This document shows positions 34,706 through 42,318 of a stretch of DNA of 64,000 nt, piece by piece. The notes under the pieces were generated by a model. It had not been told where the DNA came from, made no database searches, and worked only from the letters and a program-made list of their open reading frames with translations. Position numbers and translations under genes: made by a program. Positions within the stretch are counted from its first letter, which is position 1, and each line of letters opens with the position of its first letter. The DNA is from Verrucomicrobiales bacterium (GTDB taxonomy: Bacteria > Verrucomicrobiota > Verrucomicrobiia > Verrucomicrobiales > DEV007), in contig JAOFXR010000005.1 in assembly GCA_028047635.1 (NCBI GenBank), positions 30,465 to 94,464 of the forward strand, written 5' to 3'.

Positions 34706-35494
34706 ATGAACATTCTCGAATACAATCGCAACGCCTGGAACCTCCAGGCGGAAGAGGGCTGTCGCTGGAGCACTCCTTATCCTGATGCGGTCATCGAAAG
34801 AGCCAAGGCTGGGAAATGGGAAGTCATTCTCACGCCGAATAAAGCAGTGCCCGAGTCGTGGTTCCCGTCTTGTCCTGATCTGAGCGGCGTTAAGATTTTA
34901 GCGCTCGCGAGCGGTGGTGGACAGCAGGTGCCGGTGTTTGCGGCAGCGGGGGCGGAAGTGACTTCGTTTGATGCCTCCGACATTCAGCTAGCCAAAGATC
35001 TCGAAACTTGCGGAAAGCATGGGTTGAAGATTCGTTCAATGCAGGGCGATATGGCTGATTTGTCAGGGTTTGAAGAGGGAGCGTTTGATCTCATTTTTAA
35101 TCCTGTTTCCAATGTCTTTGCTGAAAAGCTAGAGCCGATTTGGAAAGAGTCTCATCGCGTTCTCAAGCCGGGGGGAGCGCTACTCTGCGGGTTCATGAAT
35201 CCGGCCTTCTACTTGTTCGATCACCAAGCACTTGAGGAGACGGGGGAGCTGCTCGTGAGGTATCGATTGCCCTACGCTGACATCGAACAGCTCGATGAAC
35301 CTGATCTCGAAGACCATCTCGAAGCACAGGTCAGTGTCGAATATAGTCACAGCTGGGAGGCGCAACTCGGTGGCCAATGCGATGCGGGTTTCGCCATCTC
35401 GGGATTTTACGAGGACGACTGGGATGATGAGTCGACACGCCTGCAGGGCTGGATGCCGATTTTTGGAGCAACGAAAGCGGTGAAATTGGCATAG
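34706..35494 (+). CDS. Class I SAM-dependent methyltransferase
   Basis: The 262-residue protein has VKILALASGGGQQVPVFAAAG as motif I, VTSFDASDIQLA as motif II and LKPGGALLCGFMNP as motif III. The N-terminal helix starts EYNRNAWNLQAEEGCRWS. It matches a family of small-molecule methyltransferases with a C-terminal acidic region (YEDDWDDES). The substrate is unknown. The gene starts seven bases after the pseudopilin-like gene and ends seven bases before the ZIP gene, so all lie in one likely operon. Confidence 0.88.
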   Translation: MNILEYNRNAWNLQAEEGCRWSTPYPDAVIERAKAGKWEVILTPNKAVPESWFPSCPDLSGVKILALASGGGQQVPVFAAAGAEVTSFDASDIQLAKDLETCGKHGLKIRSMQGDMADLSGFEEGAFDLIFNPVSNVFAEKLEPIWKESHRVLKPGGALLCGFMNPAFYLFDHQALEETGELLVRYRLPYADIEQLDEPDLEDHLEAQVSVEYSHSWEAQLGGQCDAGFAISGFYEDDWDDESTRLQGWMPIFGATKAVKLA

Positions 35495-35501
35495 TGATAA
35501 A

Positions 35502-36215
35502 ATGACCGATGTCACACAGCTTGTCCTCTTAACACTCCTTGCGGGCGTCTCGATGCCGGTCGGGGCAGCGATAGCGGCAGCGGAAAATATTCGCCCCTAC
35601 TGGCTTGAGAATGAACTCAGACATGGTGTGATTGCTTTTGGCGGTGGAGCTCTGCTTTCGGCGGTGGCACTCGTTCTTGTGCCCGAAGGCAGCGAGGATC
35701 TCACGACTGAGTGGATGGCGTTCTTTTTTTTCGCCGGTGGAATTGCCTTTATGGCGCTCGATGAGTTTCTCTCTCGATTGAAGGGCAGTGTGAGTCAGTT
35801 GGTGGCAATGTTATCTGACTTTATTCCTGAAGCGCTGGCGCTGGGGGCTGCGATTGCATTGGGAAGTTCGAGCGCGATACTTTTGGCAGGACTCATGGCG
35901 CTTCAGAATCTTCCGGAAGGGTTCAATTCGTTTCGTGAGCTGAAAGAGGCCGGGACTCATACGAGCCGAACGATCATTTTGGCGTTTTTTGGGATGTCGT
36001 TGATGGGACCTGTTGCCGGATTAGTCGGATTTTACTGTTTGGCTGATCAGCCGTTTACGGTTTCTGGAATCATGCTGTTTGCTGCCGGGGGAATCTTATA
36101 TATCATTTTTCAGGACATTGCTCCCCAGGCAAAATTAGAAAAACGTTGGGCTCCGTCTCTTGGTGCTGTTGCGGGATTTCTGCTCGGCATGATTGGGCAC
36201 CATCTTAGTCACTGA
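35502..36215 (+). CDS. ZIP-family metal transporter
   Basis: The 237-residue protein has about seven helices and the two ZIP signature helices: SDFIPEALALGAAIALG (helix IV, His replaced by Ser/Asp) and LQNLPEGFNSFRELKE (helix V, with the NxPEG motif). These normally hold a bimetal site with a histidine (HNIPEG). Here the helix IV His is absent, so metal choice may differ. ZIP proteins import zinc, iron or related metals. It follows the methyltransferase by seven bases. The family is certain; the metal is unknown. Confidence 0.88.
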   Translation: MTDVTQLVLLTLLAGVSMPVGAAIAAAENIRPYWLENELRHGVIAFGGGALLSAVALVLVPEGSEDLTTEWMAFFFFAGGIAFMALDEFLSRLKGSVSQLVAMLSDFIPEALALGAAIALGSSSAILLAGLMALQNLPEGFNSFRELKEAGTHTSRTIILAFFGMSLMGPVAGLVGFYCLADQPFTVSGIMLFAAGGILYIIFQDIAPQAKLEKRWAPSLGAVAGFLLGMIGHHLSH

Positions 36216-36302
36216 TGATTGAGAATCAGCTCATCGTTTTGCGGGGTGCTTGAGGGTTTAAAAAGGCGGCCAATGGGGCTACTGTTTTGCACTTTCACTA
36301 GC

Positions 36303-37844
36303 ATGTTTGACTCAGATCAGGATCTTTCGCTTCTCCGCCGGTTACGGCAGGGAATTCTTTTCGCCCGGGAGCGGGTTTACCGCATTGCCTCGCCTACACC
36401 ACTCGAGCGGATTGACGGCATCGGTGAGGCTGAGGTCTTTGTGAAGCGTGAGGATATTTCTCCGATCAAAGCCTACAAATGGCGAGGCGCCTACAACCGG
36501 ATGGCGGTGCTGAGTGAGGATGAGAAAAAGCGCGGGGTGATCACCGCTTCAGCGGGCAATCACGCTCAGGGCGTTGCGCTGGCGGCGGATGCTCTTGGCG
36601 TTGATGCGACGATCTACATGCCTCAGACGACTCCACTGGTAAAGCAGCGCGCGGTTAGTAAACTTGGAGGTAGCCGGGTGACGATAGTGCTTCATGGCGA
36701 CTCATACGATGATGCCTGCACCGCGGCTCTCGCCAAGTCTGAAGCAGAGGAGCTTTTGTATGTTCATGCCTACGATGACCTGCAGGTTATGGCAGGTCAG
36801 GCGACGTTGGCTGATGAGGTCGTGATGTCAGGCGAGGGGCCTTTTGATGTCGCCTATCTTCAAATCGGCGGAGGTGGAATGGCTGCCGGTGTTGCGGCTT
36901 GGCTCAAGACCTACTATCCTGACATCCATATCGTGGGAGTCGAGGGGACTGGTCAGGCATCGATGAAAGCGGCGGTCGCGGCGGGAGAGCCGGTGCGTCT
37001 TCCTGAACTCGATATTTTTTGTGATGGGACAGCCGTTCGAAAGGCGGGGGAGCTTCCCTTTGAGATCTGCAAAGATCTGATTGATGAATTTGTCACAGTG
37101 TCAAATCACGAGGTTTCTGAAGCGATCCGGCTATACTGGGACAGGCTTCGCTGTTTGTCTGAGCCTTCCGGCGCGATGGGGCTTGCGGGTGCCTGGCAGC
37201 AGCGGGCAAAGTTAAAAGCCAAACGAGTTCTCGTGGTTCTCTGCGGGGCCAATATCGACTTTAATCGACTCGCTACAATCGCGGGTGAGGTCGGGGAAGG
37301 AGATCAGATTCGCAGCTACTTTCGTATTGAAATTCCGGAGCGGAGTGGCTCTATGCTAACACTTCTCAACGACGCCTTCGATGGTGTCGGGATTCGGGCT
37401 TTTCAATATGGGAAGAACAACGGCGATCTCGCGCGACCGTTGTTCAGTATTACCGGCACGGAGCTGAAACTGGAAAAAGTCCGCAATGCGCTTCGAGACA
37501 AGGGGTATGCTTTCGAGGAGTTGGGGGAGAGCGACGAAGTGCGTTATCGCCTCGTTCCCTTGCGCTCGGATTTGCTAACCGCTCCGCTCTTTCTGGATCT
37601 CGAGTTTTATGAGCGTCCCGGTGCGCTGCGGTCATACCTCACGGAGACGATTCGGGGACGCGGCAGCTTTTGCTACTTCAATTACGTGTATTCCGGCGAA
37701 CGGGTCGGGCGTGCCTTAATTGGAATCGACTTTGAGACAGATCTGGAACGGAAAGAGTTTCTCGCTGATCTCGCCACCAGCGGAGATGGGTTTCGATCCT
37801 GCCGTCCTCTTGGCGAAGACGCCACTCAGCACCTCATGGGGTAA
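36303..37844 (+). CDS. ilvA: Threonine ammonia-lyase, biosynthetic type (IlvA)
   Basis: The ATG at 36303 is preferred to 36219 because it begins the family-typical MFDSDQDL and has no unmatched lead. The 513-residue protein has the PLP-binding lysine at about residue 59 in ISPIKAYKWRGAYN. It also has the glycine-rich phosphate loop QIGGGGMAAG, and two C-terminal ACT-like regulatory domains (residues 335-513: YFRIEIPERSGSML and PLFLDLEFYERPGALRSY). Length and the double regulatory domain point to the biosynthetic, isoleucine-inhibited enzyme of branched-chain amino acid synthesis. It sits alone; no other ilv gene is in the window. Confidence 0.95.
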   Translation: MFDSDQDLSLLRRLRQGILFARERVYRIASPTPLERIDGIGEAEVFVKREDISPIKAYKWRGAYNRMAVLSEDEKKRGVITASAGNHAQGVALAADALGVDATIYMPQTTPLVKQRAVSKLGGSRVTIVLHGDSYDDACTAALAKSEAEELLYVHAYDDLQVMAGQATLADEVVMSGEGPFDVAYLQIGGGGMAAGVAAWLKTYYPDIHIVGVEGTGQASMKAAVAAGEPVRLPELDIFCDGTAVRKAGELPFEICKDLIDEFVTVSNHEVSEAIRLYWDRLRCLSEPSGAMGLAGAWQQRAKLKAKRVLVVLCGANIDFNRLATIAGEVGEGDQIRSYFRIEIPERSGSMLTLLNDAFDGVGIRAFQYGKNNGDLARPLFSITGTELKLEKVRNALRDKGYAFEELGESDEVRYRLVPLRSDLLTAPLFLDLEFYERPGALRSYLTETIRGRGSFCYFNYVYSGERVGRALIGIDFETDLERKEFLADLATSGDGFRSCRPLGEDATQHLMG

Positions 37845-37847
37845 AAT

Positions 37848-38597
37848 CTATGTCCTCTGTGCCGTCGGCCTGACAAGGATGTCAGTGACCTCGGCAGACT
37901 TTGGCATTGTGAGCTGGTGAAGCACGAGGTCGGCGATTTCCTCGGGTTGAAGAATGGGGTGGCCGATCCTTTCGTAGGCTGAGCTTTCTCCTCCGAAGTA
38001 GTGATCGAGTAATTCAGTGTTTACGAAACCGGGAGAGATACTACTGACTCGGGTTGGGTTATCGGCTTCCCGTAGTTCCTGCCTGAGCCCTTCAGTCATG
38101 GCACGCACGGCAAATTTTGTTGCTGAGTAAAAGCCACCTTTCCCGGGAACCCGGTGCCCTGACATGCTGCTAATATTGACGATGTGTCCGCCATCTTTGG
38201 GGAAGTAGGGAAGCGCTTCCCGAGTCGCGACGGCGAGAGCGATGACGTTGAGGTTGAGCATCGCTTTCCAGTCCTCGTAGTCACCATCACTGAGATTAGC
38301 CTGTTTCGCCATTCCGGCAGCATTGATAAGGATATCGAGGCCATCCAGTTTGGAAGCGGCGGCGGCGATGGCGGCGCAGTTGGCTTCTTCATCGCAAAGA
38401 TCGACGGTGACGAAGTCGGCGACGCCGCCATTCGAGACAATTTCGCGGACATTTTCTTCCAGTTTTCGTTCTCTGCGGGCGAGGAGTGCCACGGAAACTC
38501 CGTTGCGTGCGAGTTCTTTGGCAATGGCGAATCCAATGCCGCTCGATGCACCGGTGATGATGGCGCGCTTGCCAGCGAGGTTGACCCTATTATTCAT
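37848..38597 (-). CDS. Short-chain dehydrogenase/reductase
   Basis: The 249-residue protein is a classical SDR. It has the cofactor motif ITGASSGIGFAIAKEL, the NAA(G) motif LINAAGMAKQAN, the catalytic serine in IVNISSMSGHRV and the YxxxK motif FYSATKFAV. A basic residue after the second strand (LLARRERKLEE) indicates NADP(H). The substrate is unknown; it resembles the 3-hydroxy-acid dehydrogenase YdfG-type branch. Its stop lies three bases from that of the convergent ilvA gene. Confidence 0.9.
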   Translation of the reverse strand: MNNRVNLAGKRAIITGASSGIGFAIAKELARNGVSVALLARRERKLEENVREIVSNGGVADFVTVDLCDEEANCAAIAAAASKLDGLDILINAAGMAKQANLSDGDYEDWKAMLNLNVIALAVATREALPYFPKDGGHIVNISSMSGHRVPGKGGFYSATKFAVRAMTEGLRQELREADNPTRVSSISPGFVNTELLDHYFGGESSAYERIGHPILQPEEIADLVLHQLTMPKSAEVTDILVRPTAQRT

Positions 38598-38675
38598 GCT
38601 GCTACGAAGACAGTGAACGGCTCATTTTTCCACGAAAAACTGACTCCGAACTTCAAAAAGGGCTTATCGTTCGGA

Positions 38676-39983
38676 ATGAACGTTCTCAAGCACGTCCTTT
38701 TTTGTTTTGTCATCGTCAGTTCTTCAGCTGTTCTCGCTGAGGACTGGCCTCATTTCCTGGGGGCGCAGCACAACTTTCATAGCAACGAAACGGGGCTCAA
38801 TCTCGTGTTTGATGAAGCGGGCCCTCCTGTAAAGTGGGAAGTCGAGCGAGGACGAGGGCATTCCGGAGTGGTCGTGGCAGGAGGTAAATTAGTCTTCATC
38901 CATCAGGTGGAAAAAGAAGAGGAGATTCGCTGTCTCAACGCCGATTCAGGAAAAGACATCTGGAAGTACCGCTATGGCGTCGATGTCGCCCAGAGTTATG
39001 GGATTGTTGATGCACCGCGTTCCAGTCCTGTCATTGACCCTTCAACTGGTTTGGTCTATTCGCTGGGAAATGATGGCGATTTGATTTGTCTGAAGTTGGA
39101 GACCGGTGAGGTCGTCTGGCAGAAAAACCTTGATGCTGACTTCGGTCCTTCACCGTTTTTCTTTGGCTATGGTTCGAGTCCACTCGTTCACGGCGAGAAA
39201 TTGATCGTTCAGGTGGGGGCGAAAGGGGCCTGTGTCGTTGCCTTTAACAAAGCCGACGGCGAAGTGATCTGGCAAAGTGCTCATGAGTGGAATGGCAGTT
39301 ATGCTTCGCCTGTCGTTGGTATGGTGAATGGTGAGGAGCGTCTTTTCGTCTTTGCCGGGGGAATGGTAAAACCGCCTCACGGGGGGCTTCTTTGTATCAA
39401 TCCTAAGGACGGCAATATTGATAGCTCGTTTTCGTGGCGCTCCGACAACTTTGCGAGTGTGAACGGCGCGACTCCTGTGCCATGTGGACCGAACCGGGTA
39501 TTCATCACAGAGGATTACGGGCTCGGTGGTGTTATGCTTGAGTTCGATTCTAACTTCCAGCCACGCGTGGTGTGGGACTCTCCTGAGTTTGGATGTCAGT
39601 TTCAGACTCCTATTTATCATGACGGCTATCTTTACGGATTTGGTGGGAATGGTGGACTCATGCTGGCTTTTGACGCGAATTCAGGGCGTATGCTGTGGAA
39701 TGAGATATTTTATAAAACAACGATTCAGTGGAAAGACCGTCCGATTCCGATCAGTTTGGGACACGCTCATTTGATCTACATTGACGGCGGATTTCTTTGC
39801 CTCACAGAAAACGGGGCGCTCCTGAGAATGGACCTCGGTCCGGGTGGCTATGAAATTCGTTCCAAGGCCCGTCTTTTTTATGCGCCTGAGACATGGGCAC
39901 CGCCCGTGGTCAGCGATGGCAAATTGTTCATTAATCAGAATGAGATGGGATCACGGTTGATCTGTTACGACGTCTCAGGGTAG
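38676..39983 (+). CDS. Exported PQQ-type beta-propeller protein
   Basis: The frame is open from 38184, but that part is antisense to the SDR gene. The ATG at 38676 begins a signal peptide (LFCFVIVSSSAVLAED), so this is the start. The mature protein has the DWPHFLGAQHNFHS start and blades with DSGKDIWKYRYG, ETGEVVWQKNLD, ADGEVIWQSAHEW and NSGRMLWNEIFYK. It is a BamB-like or sugar-dehydrogenase-like propeller with no heme or lipobox. A relative is at 24808-26061; the two share the DWxxFxGxxxxxxS and VWE/VWQ marks but little else. Confidence 0.88.
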   Translation: MNVLKHVLFCFVIVSSSAVLAEDWPHFLGAQHNFHSNETGLNLVFDEAGPPVKWEVERGRGHSGVVVAGGKLVFIHQVEKEEEIRCLNADSGKDIWKYRYGVDVAQSYGIVDAPRSSPVIDPSTGLVYSLGNDGDLICLKLETGEVVWQKNLDADFGPSPFFFGYGSSPLVHGEKLIVQVGAKGACVVAFNKADGEVIWQSAHEWNGSYASPVVGMVNGEERLFVFAGGMVKPPHGGLLCINPKDGNIDSSFSWRSDNFASVNGATPVPCGPNRVFITEDYGLGGVMLEFDSNFQPRVVWDSPEFGCQFQTPIYHDGYLYGFGGNGGLMLAFDANSGRMLWNEIFYKTTIQWKDRPIPISLGHAHLIYIDGGFLCLTENGALLRMDLGPGGYEIRSKARLFYAPETWAPPVVSDGKLFINQNEMGSRLICYDVSG

Positions 39984-40124
39984 GTTTAAATCTGTTTTGA
40001 ATATCGTTTTCGCGTGTCGGCCTGCTTTGTCGCGTGCTTGTCTGAAAATAACGGTTTCATTTCTCATTGACCGCGATATTTTCGGCGTTTCCGGCCTGTT
40101 TCATTTTGCGCCGGATTTTTTCTT

Positions 40125-40844
40125 ATGAATTCTGAACCTATCACAGGTGTATTGTTGGTCGATAAGGGCCAGGACATGACCTCTCATGACGTTGTCGCGG
40201 TTGCTCGCCGGACGCTGAATACCAAAAAAATCGGTCACTGTGGGACTTTGGATCCCATGGCGACGGGGTTGCTCATCCTCGTTATTGGAAAAGCTACCAA
40301 GATTCAGGATTTATTGATGGCAGAAGATAAGGTCTACACCGGATCGCTTGAGTTGGGAAAAACGACCAATACTCAGGATGCGGAGGGTGAAGTGGAGGAA
40401 GAAAAGGAAGTCCCTGCTTTTTCCGACGAGGAAATCACGACTGCTTTTGACAAGTACAAAGGCGATTTTTATCAAATTCCTCCCATGGTTTCGGCGATCA
40501 AAAAAGATGGCGTGCCACTCTACAAATTGGCGCGGCAGGGAAAAGTGGTAAAGCGTGATCCCAGGTTTGTTCACGTTTTTAAATATACGATTGATGGCAT
40601 CAGTGTGCCGGTTGTGGATTTCACGGTGAAGTGCAGCAAAGGATTCTATGTGAGGACCTATGCACACGATATCGGTCAGGATCTCGGATGTGGAGCCCAC
40701 CTCAAGTCATTGCGGCGGACTCACTCTGGAAGATTCGATCTCGAACGCTCAGTCACCTTCGACGAACTCAAGCATGGTGATAGGGATGATATCGTTTCAA
40801 AAATGCTGACTCTCCCTGAAGTATCAAGACTTCGCGGGGCTTGA
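40125..40844 (+). CDS. truB: tRNA pseudouridine(55) synthase TruB
   Basis: The 239-residue protein has the TruB start (GVLLVDKGQDMTSHDVV), the catalytic aspartate in KKIGHCGTLDPMATGLL, the substrate loop YTGSLELGKTTNTQDAEG and the YVRTYAHDIGQDLGCGAHL motif. It isomerises U55 in the T-loop of tRNAs. It is shorter than the E. coli enzyme because the C-terminal PUA-type domain is absent, which is normal in this group. It is coupled to ribF, whose start lies within nine bases of its stop. The truB-ribF order is widely conserved. Confidence 0.96.
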   Translation: MNSEPITGVLLVDKGQDMTSHDVVAVARRTLNTKKIGHCGTLDPMATGLLILVIGKATKIQDLLMAEDKVYTGSLELGKTTNTQDAEGEVEEEKEVPAFSDEEITTAFDKYKGDFYQIPPMVSAIKKDGVPLYKLARQGKVVKRDPRFVHVFKYTIDGISVPVVDFTVKCSKGFYVRTYAHDIGQDLGCGAHLKSLRRTHSGRFDLERSVTFDELKHGDRDDIVSKMLTLPEVSRLRGA

Positions 40845-40849
40845 TTGAT

Positions 40850-41785
40850 ATGAATGTTCTTCACCAGGTGGCAGATCTCGGGCGGGTCCCGGGACCGTTG
40901 CACCTGGCGGTAGGGGTTTTTGATGGTTTGCATCTTGGTCACGCTGAAGTGATCGACGCGGCTAGTGTTTCGGCTCGTGAACAGGGTGGCACGGCAGTGG
41001 TGGTTACTTTCGACCCGCATCCGGTGCAAGTGTTGGCTCCGTCCAATGCCCCCCGACTGCTGACATCGACGAGGCATCAGATTGAGATGCTCGGTCGCAA
41101 TCATGGAATTACGAATGTCCTGGTCGTTCACTTCGATGAGGAATTTGCGGCACAGACCGGAGAGGCGTTTATTCAGGGGGTGTTAGAGGCGGCACCTGAA
41201 GAGGGAATCGGACGTATTTGTGTGGGAGAAGACTGGCAGTTCGGAAAAGGCCGATCCGGCAATATCGATTTGCTCCGTCGCATGGGCGAGGAGTTTGGTT
41301 TTGCGGTTACCGGGGTTCCAACGGTTGAGGTTCTGGGTGACCGGGTAAGCAGCACGCGCGTTCGTGAGGCGGTCGGCGCGGGGGACTTTGATGTCGCAAA
41401 GCAATTGCTTGGGCGGGACTACACGGTTCTCGGAACGGTGATTAAAGGTCGCCAGATCGGACGCACCATTGGATTCCCGACCGCGAATTTGACGGTGCAC
41501 AGCGAGCAGTTACCCCCCACGGGCGTTTATGCGGTATCAGTCGTTGGTCAGGGCGATGGTTGGAATGGGGTCGCGAATCTCGGCTATCGCCCCACGGTGG
41601 AAGGTGGGGACGTGAAACGTGTTTTGGAAGTGCACCTCTTTGATATGTCTTCGGATATTTACGGGGAGGAGTTGGAAGTAACTTTCGTGAAATTCCTTCG
41701 AGGTGAGGAAAAATTCGATGGGATCGAAGCACTGAAAACGCAGATCAGTCTCGATGTTGAGGCAGCACGTTCCGTTTTTGCCTAA
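40850..41785 (+). CDS. ribF: Bifunctional riboflavin kinase/FAD synthetase RibF
   Basis: The N-terminal adenylyltransferase domain has LAVGVFDGLHLGHAEVI, TFDPHPVQVLAP and the RVSSTRVREAVGAGD motif (ISSTxIR type). The C-terminal kinase domain has GRQIGRTIGFPTANL and TGVYAV. It makes FMN and FAD from riboflavin. A TTG three codons upstream (40841) overlaps the truB stop, but the ATG at 40850 is preferred. A strong terminator follows directly. Confidence 0.96.
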   Translation: MNVLHQVADLGRVPGPLHLAVGVFDGLHLGHAEVIDAASVSAREQGGTAVVVTFDPHPVQVLAPSNAPRLLTSTRHQIEMLGRNHGITNVLVVHFDEEFAAQTGEAFIQGVLEAAPEEGIGRICVGEDWQFGKGRSGNIDLLRRMGEEFGFAVTGVPTVEVLGDRVSSTRVREAVGAGDFDVAKQLLGRDYTVLGTVIKGRQIGRTIGFPTANLTVHSEQLPPTGVYAVSVVGQGDGWNGVANLGYRPTVEGGDVKRVLEVHLFDMSSDIYGEELEVTFVKFLRGEEKFDGIEALKTQISLDVEAARSVFA

Positions 41786-41788
41786 AAA

Positions 41789-41816
41789 AAAGACGACTCG
41801 TTCCCGAGTCGTCTTT
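41789..41816. terminator. Bidirectional hairpin terminator between convergent genes
   Basis: AAAGACGACTCG and CGAGTCGTCTTT form a perfect 12-bp stem with a TTCC loop. A run of A precedes it and TTT ends it, so it works in both directions: ribF ends at 41785 on the plus strand, and the minus-strand gene ends at 41843. Confidence 0.85.
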
Positions 41817-41842
41817 CTTAAGACGGTGAATTAGCGAGAGGA

Positions 41843-42184
41843 CTATTGTCCCTGCGGCTGTTGCAGTTGCTGTTGAGCTTCGATCTGCTTTTGGATTTCC
41901 TCCTGCATTTCCTGCATTTGAGCTGGGTCAATTTGGGCTACTGCTCCTGCAATAACTAGGCCGTATCCGATCAGGATAACCACAAACGTGATGACCAGCT
42001 TGATTCCAAGGCTCTTGTGGCCCTTGATGAAGGCGAAGATAATCGCGAGAGGAGGAATGAAAATGGAGAGCACACCCCAAAGCGTTTCATCGGATTTGAA
42101 TGCCTTGACGATTGCCATGATCCAAAATACCAAAAAGGCTATGCCACCTATCGTTGCGAGTAGTCCTCCAATTAATAATAACAT
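41843..42184 (-). CDS. Small membrane protein with glutamine-rich tail
   Basis: The 113-residue protein has an N-terminal helix, a loop (KSDETLWG), two more helices (VLSIFIPPLAIIFAFIKG and LVITFVVILIGYGLVIAGA) and an amphipathic, glutamine-rich tail (MQEMQEEIQKQIEAQQQLQQ). It is similar in layout to small membrane proteins found in many bacteria, such as those with three helices and a P-x-x-A-I centre. I see no catalytic feature. The tail is the unusual part. It ends next to the terminator shared with ribF. Confidence 0.7.
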   Translation of the reverse strand: MLLLIGGLLATIGGIAFLVFWIMAIVKAFKSDETLWGVLSIFIPPLAIIFAFIKGHKSLGIKLVITFVVILIGYGLVIAGAVAQIDPAQMQEMQEEIQKQIEAQQQLQQPQGQ

Positions 42185-42318
42185 AATATATTTTTATGGG
42201 TTTGAGTTTATTCAGTAGCACGTTTGCAGTCATTGAAACGACACTACCTTTCCGGTTGTATCTGAAATCCGTGTATGCGTCAATTCCTCTTGATTAAAAG
42301 TTCCTTACCTCTTTCGCC

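Noticed and set aside
38184..38675. Long N-terminal extension of the propeller frame
   Set aside because: It is antisense to the SDR gene. The ATG at 38676 starts a clear signal peptide.
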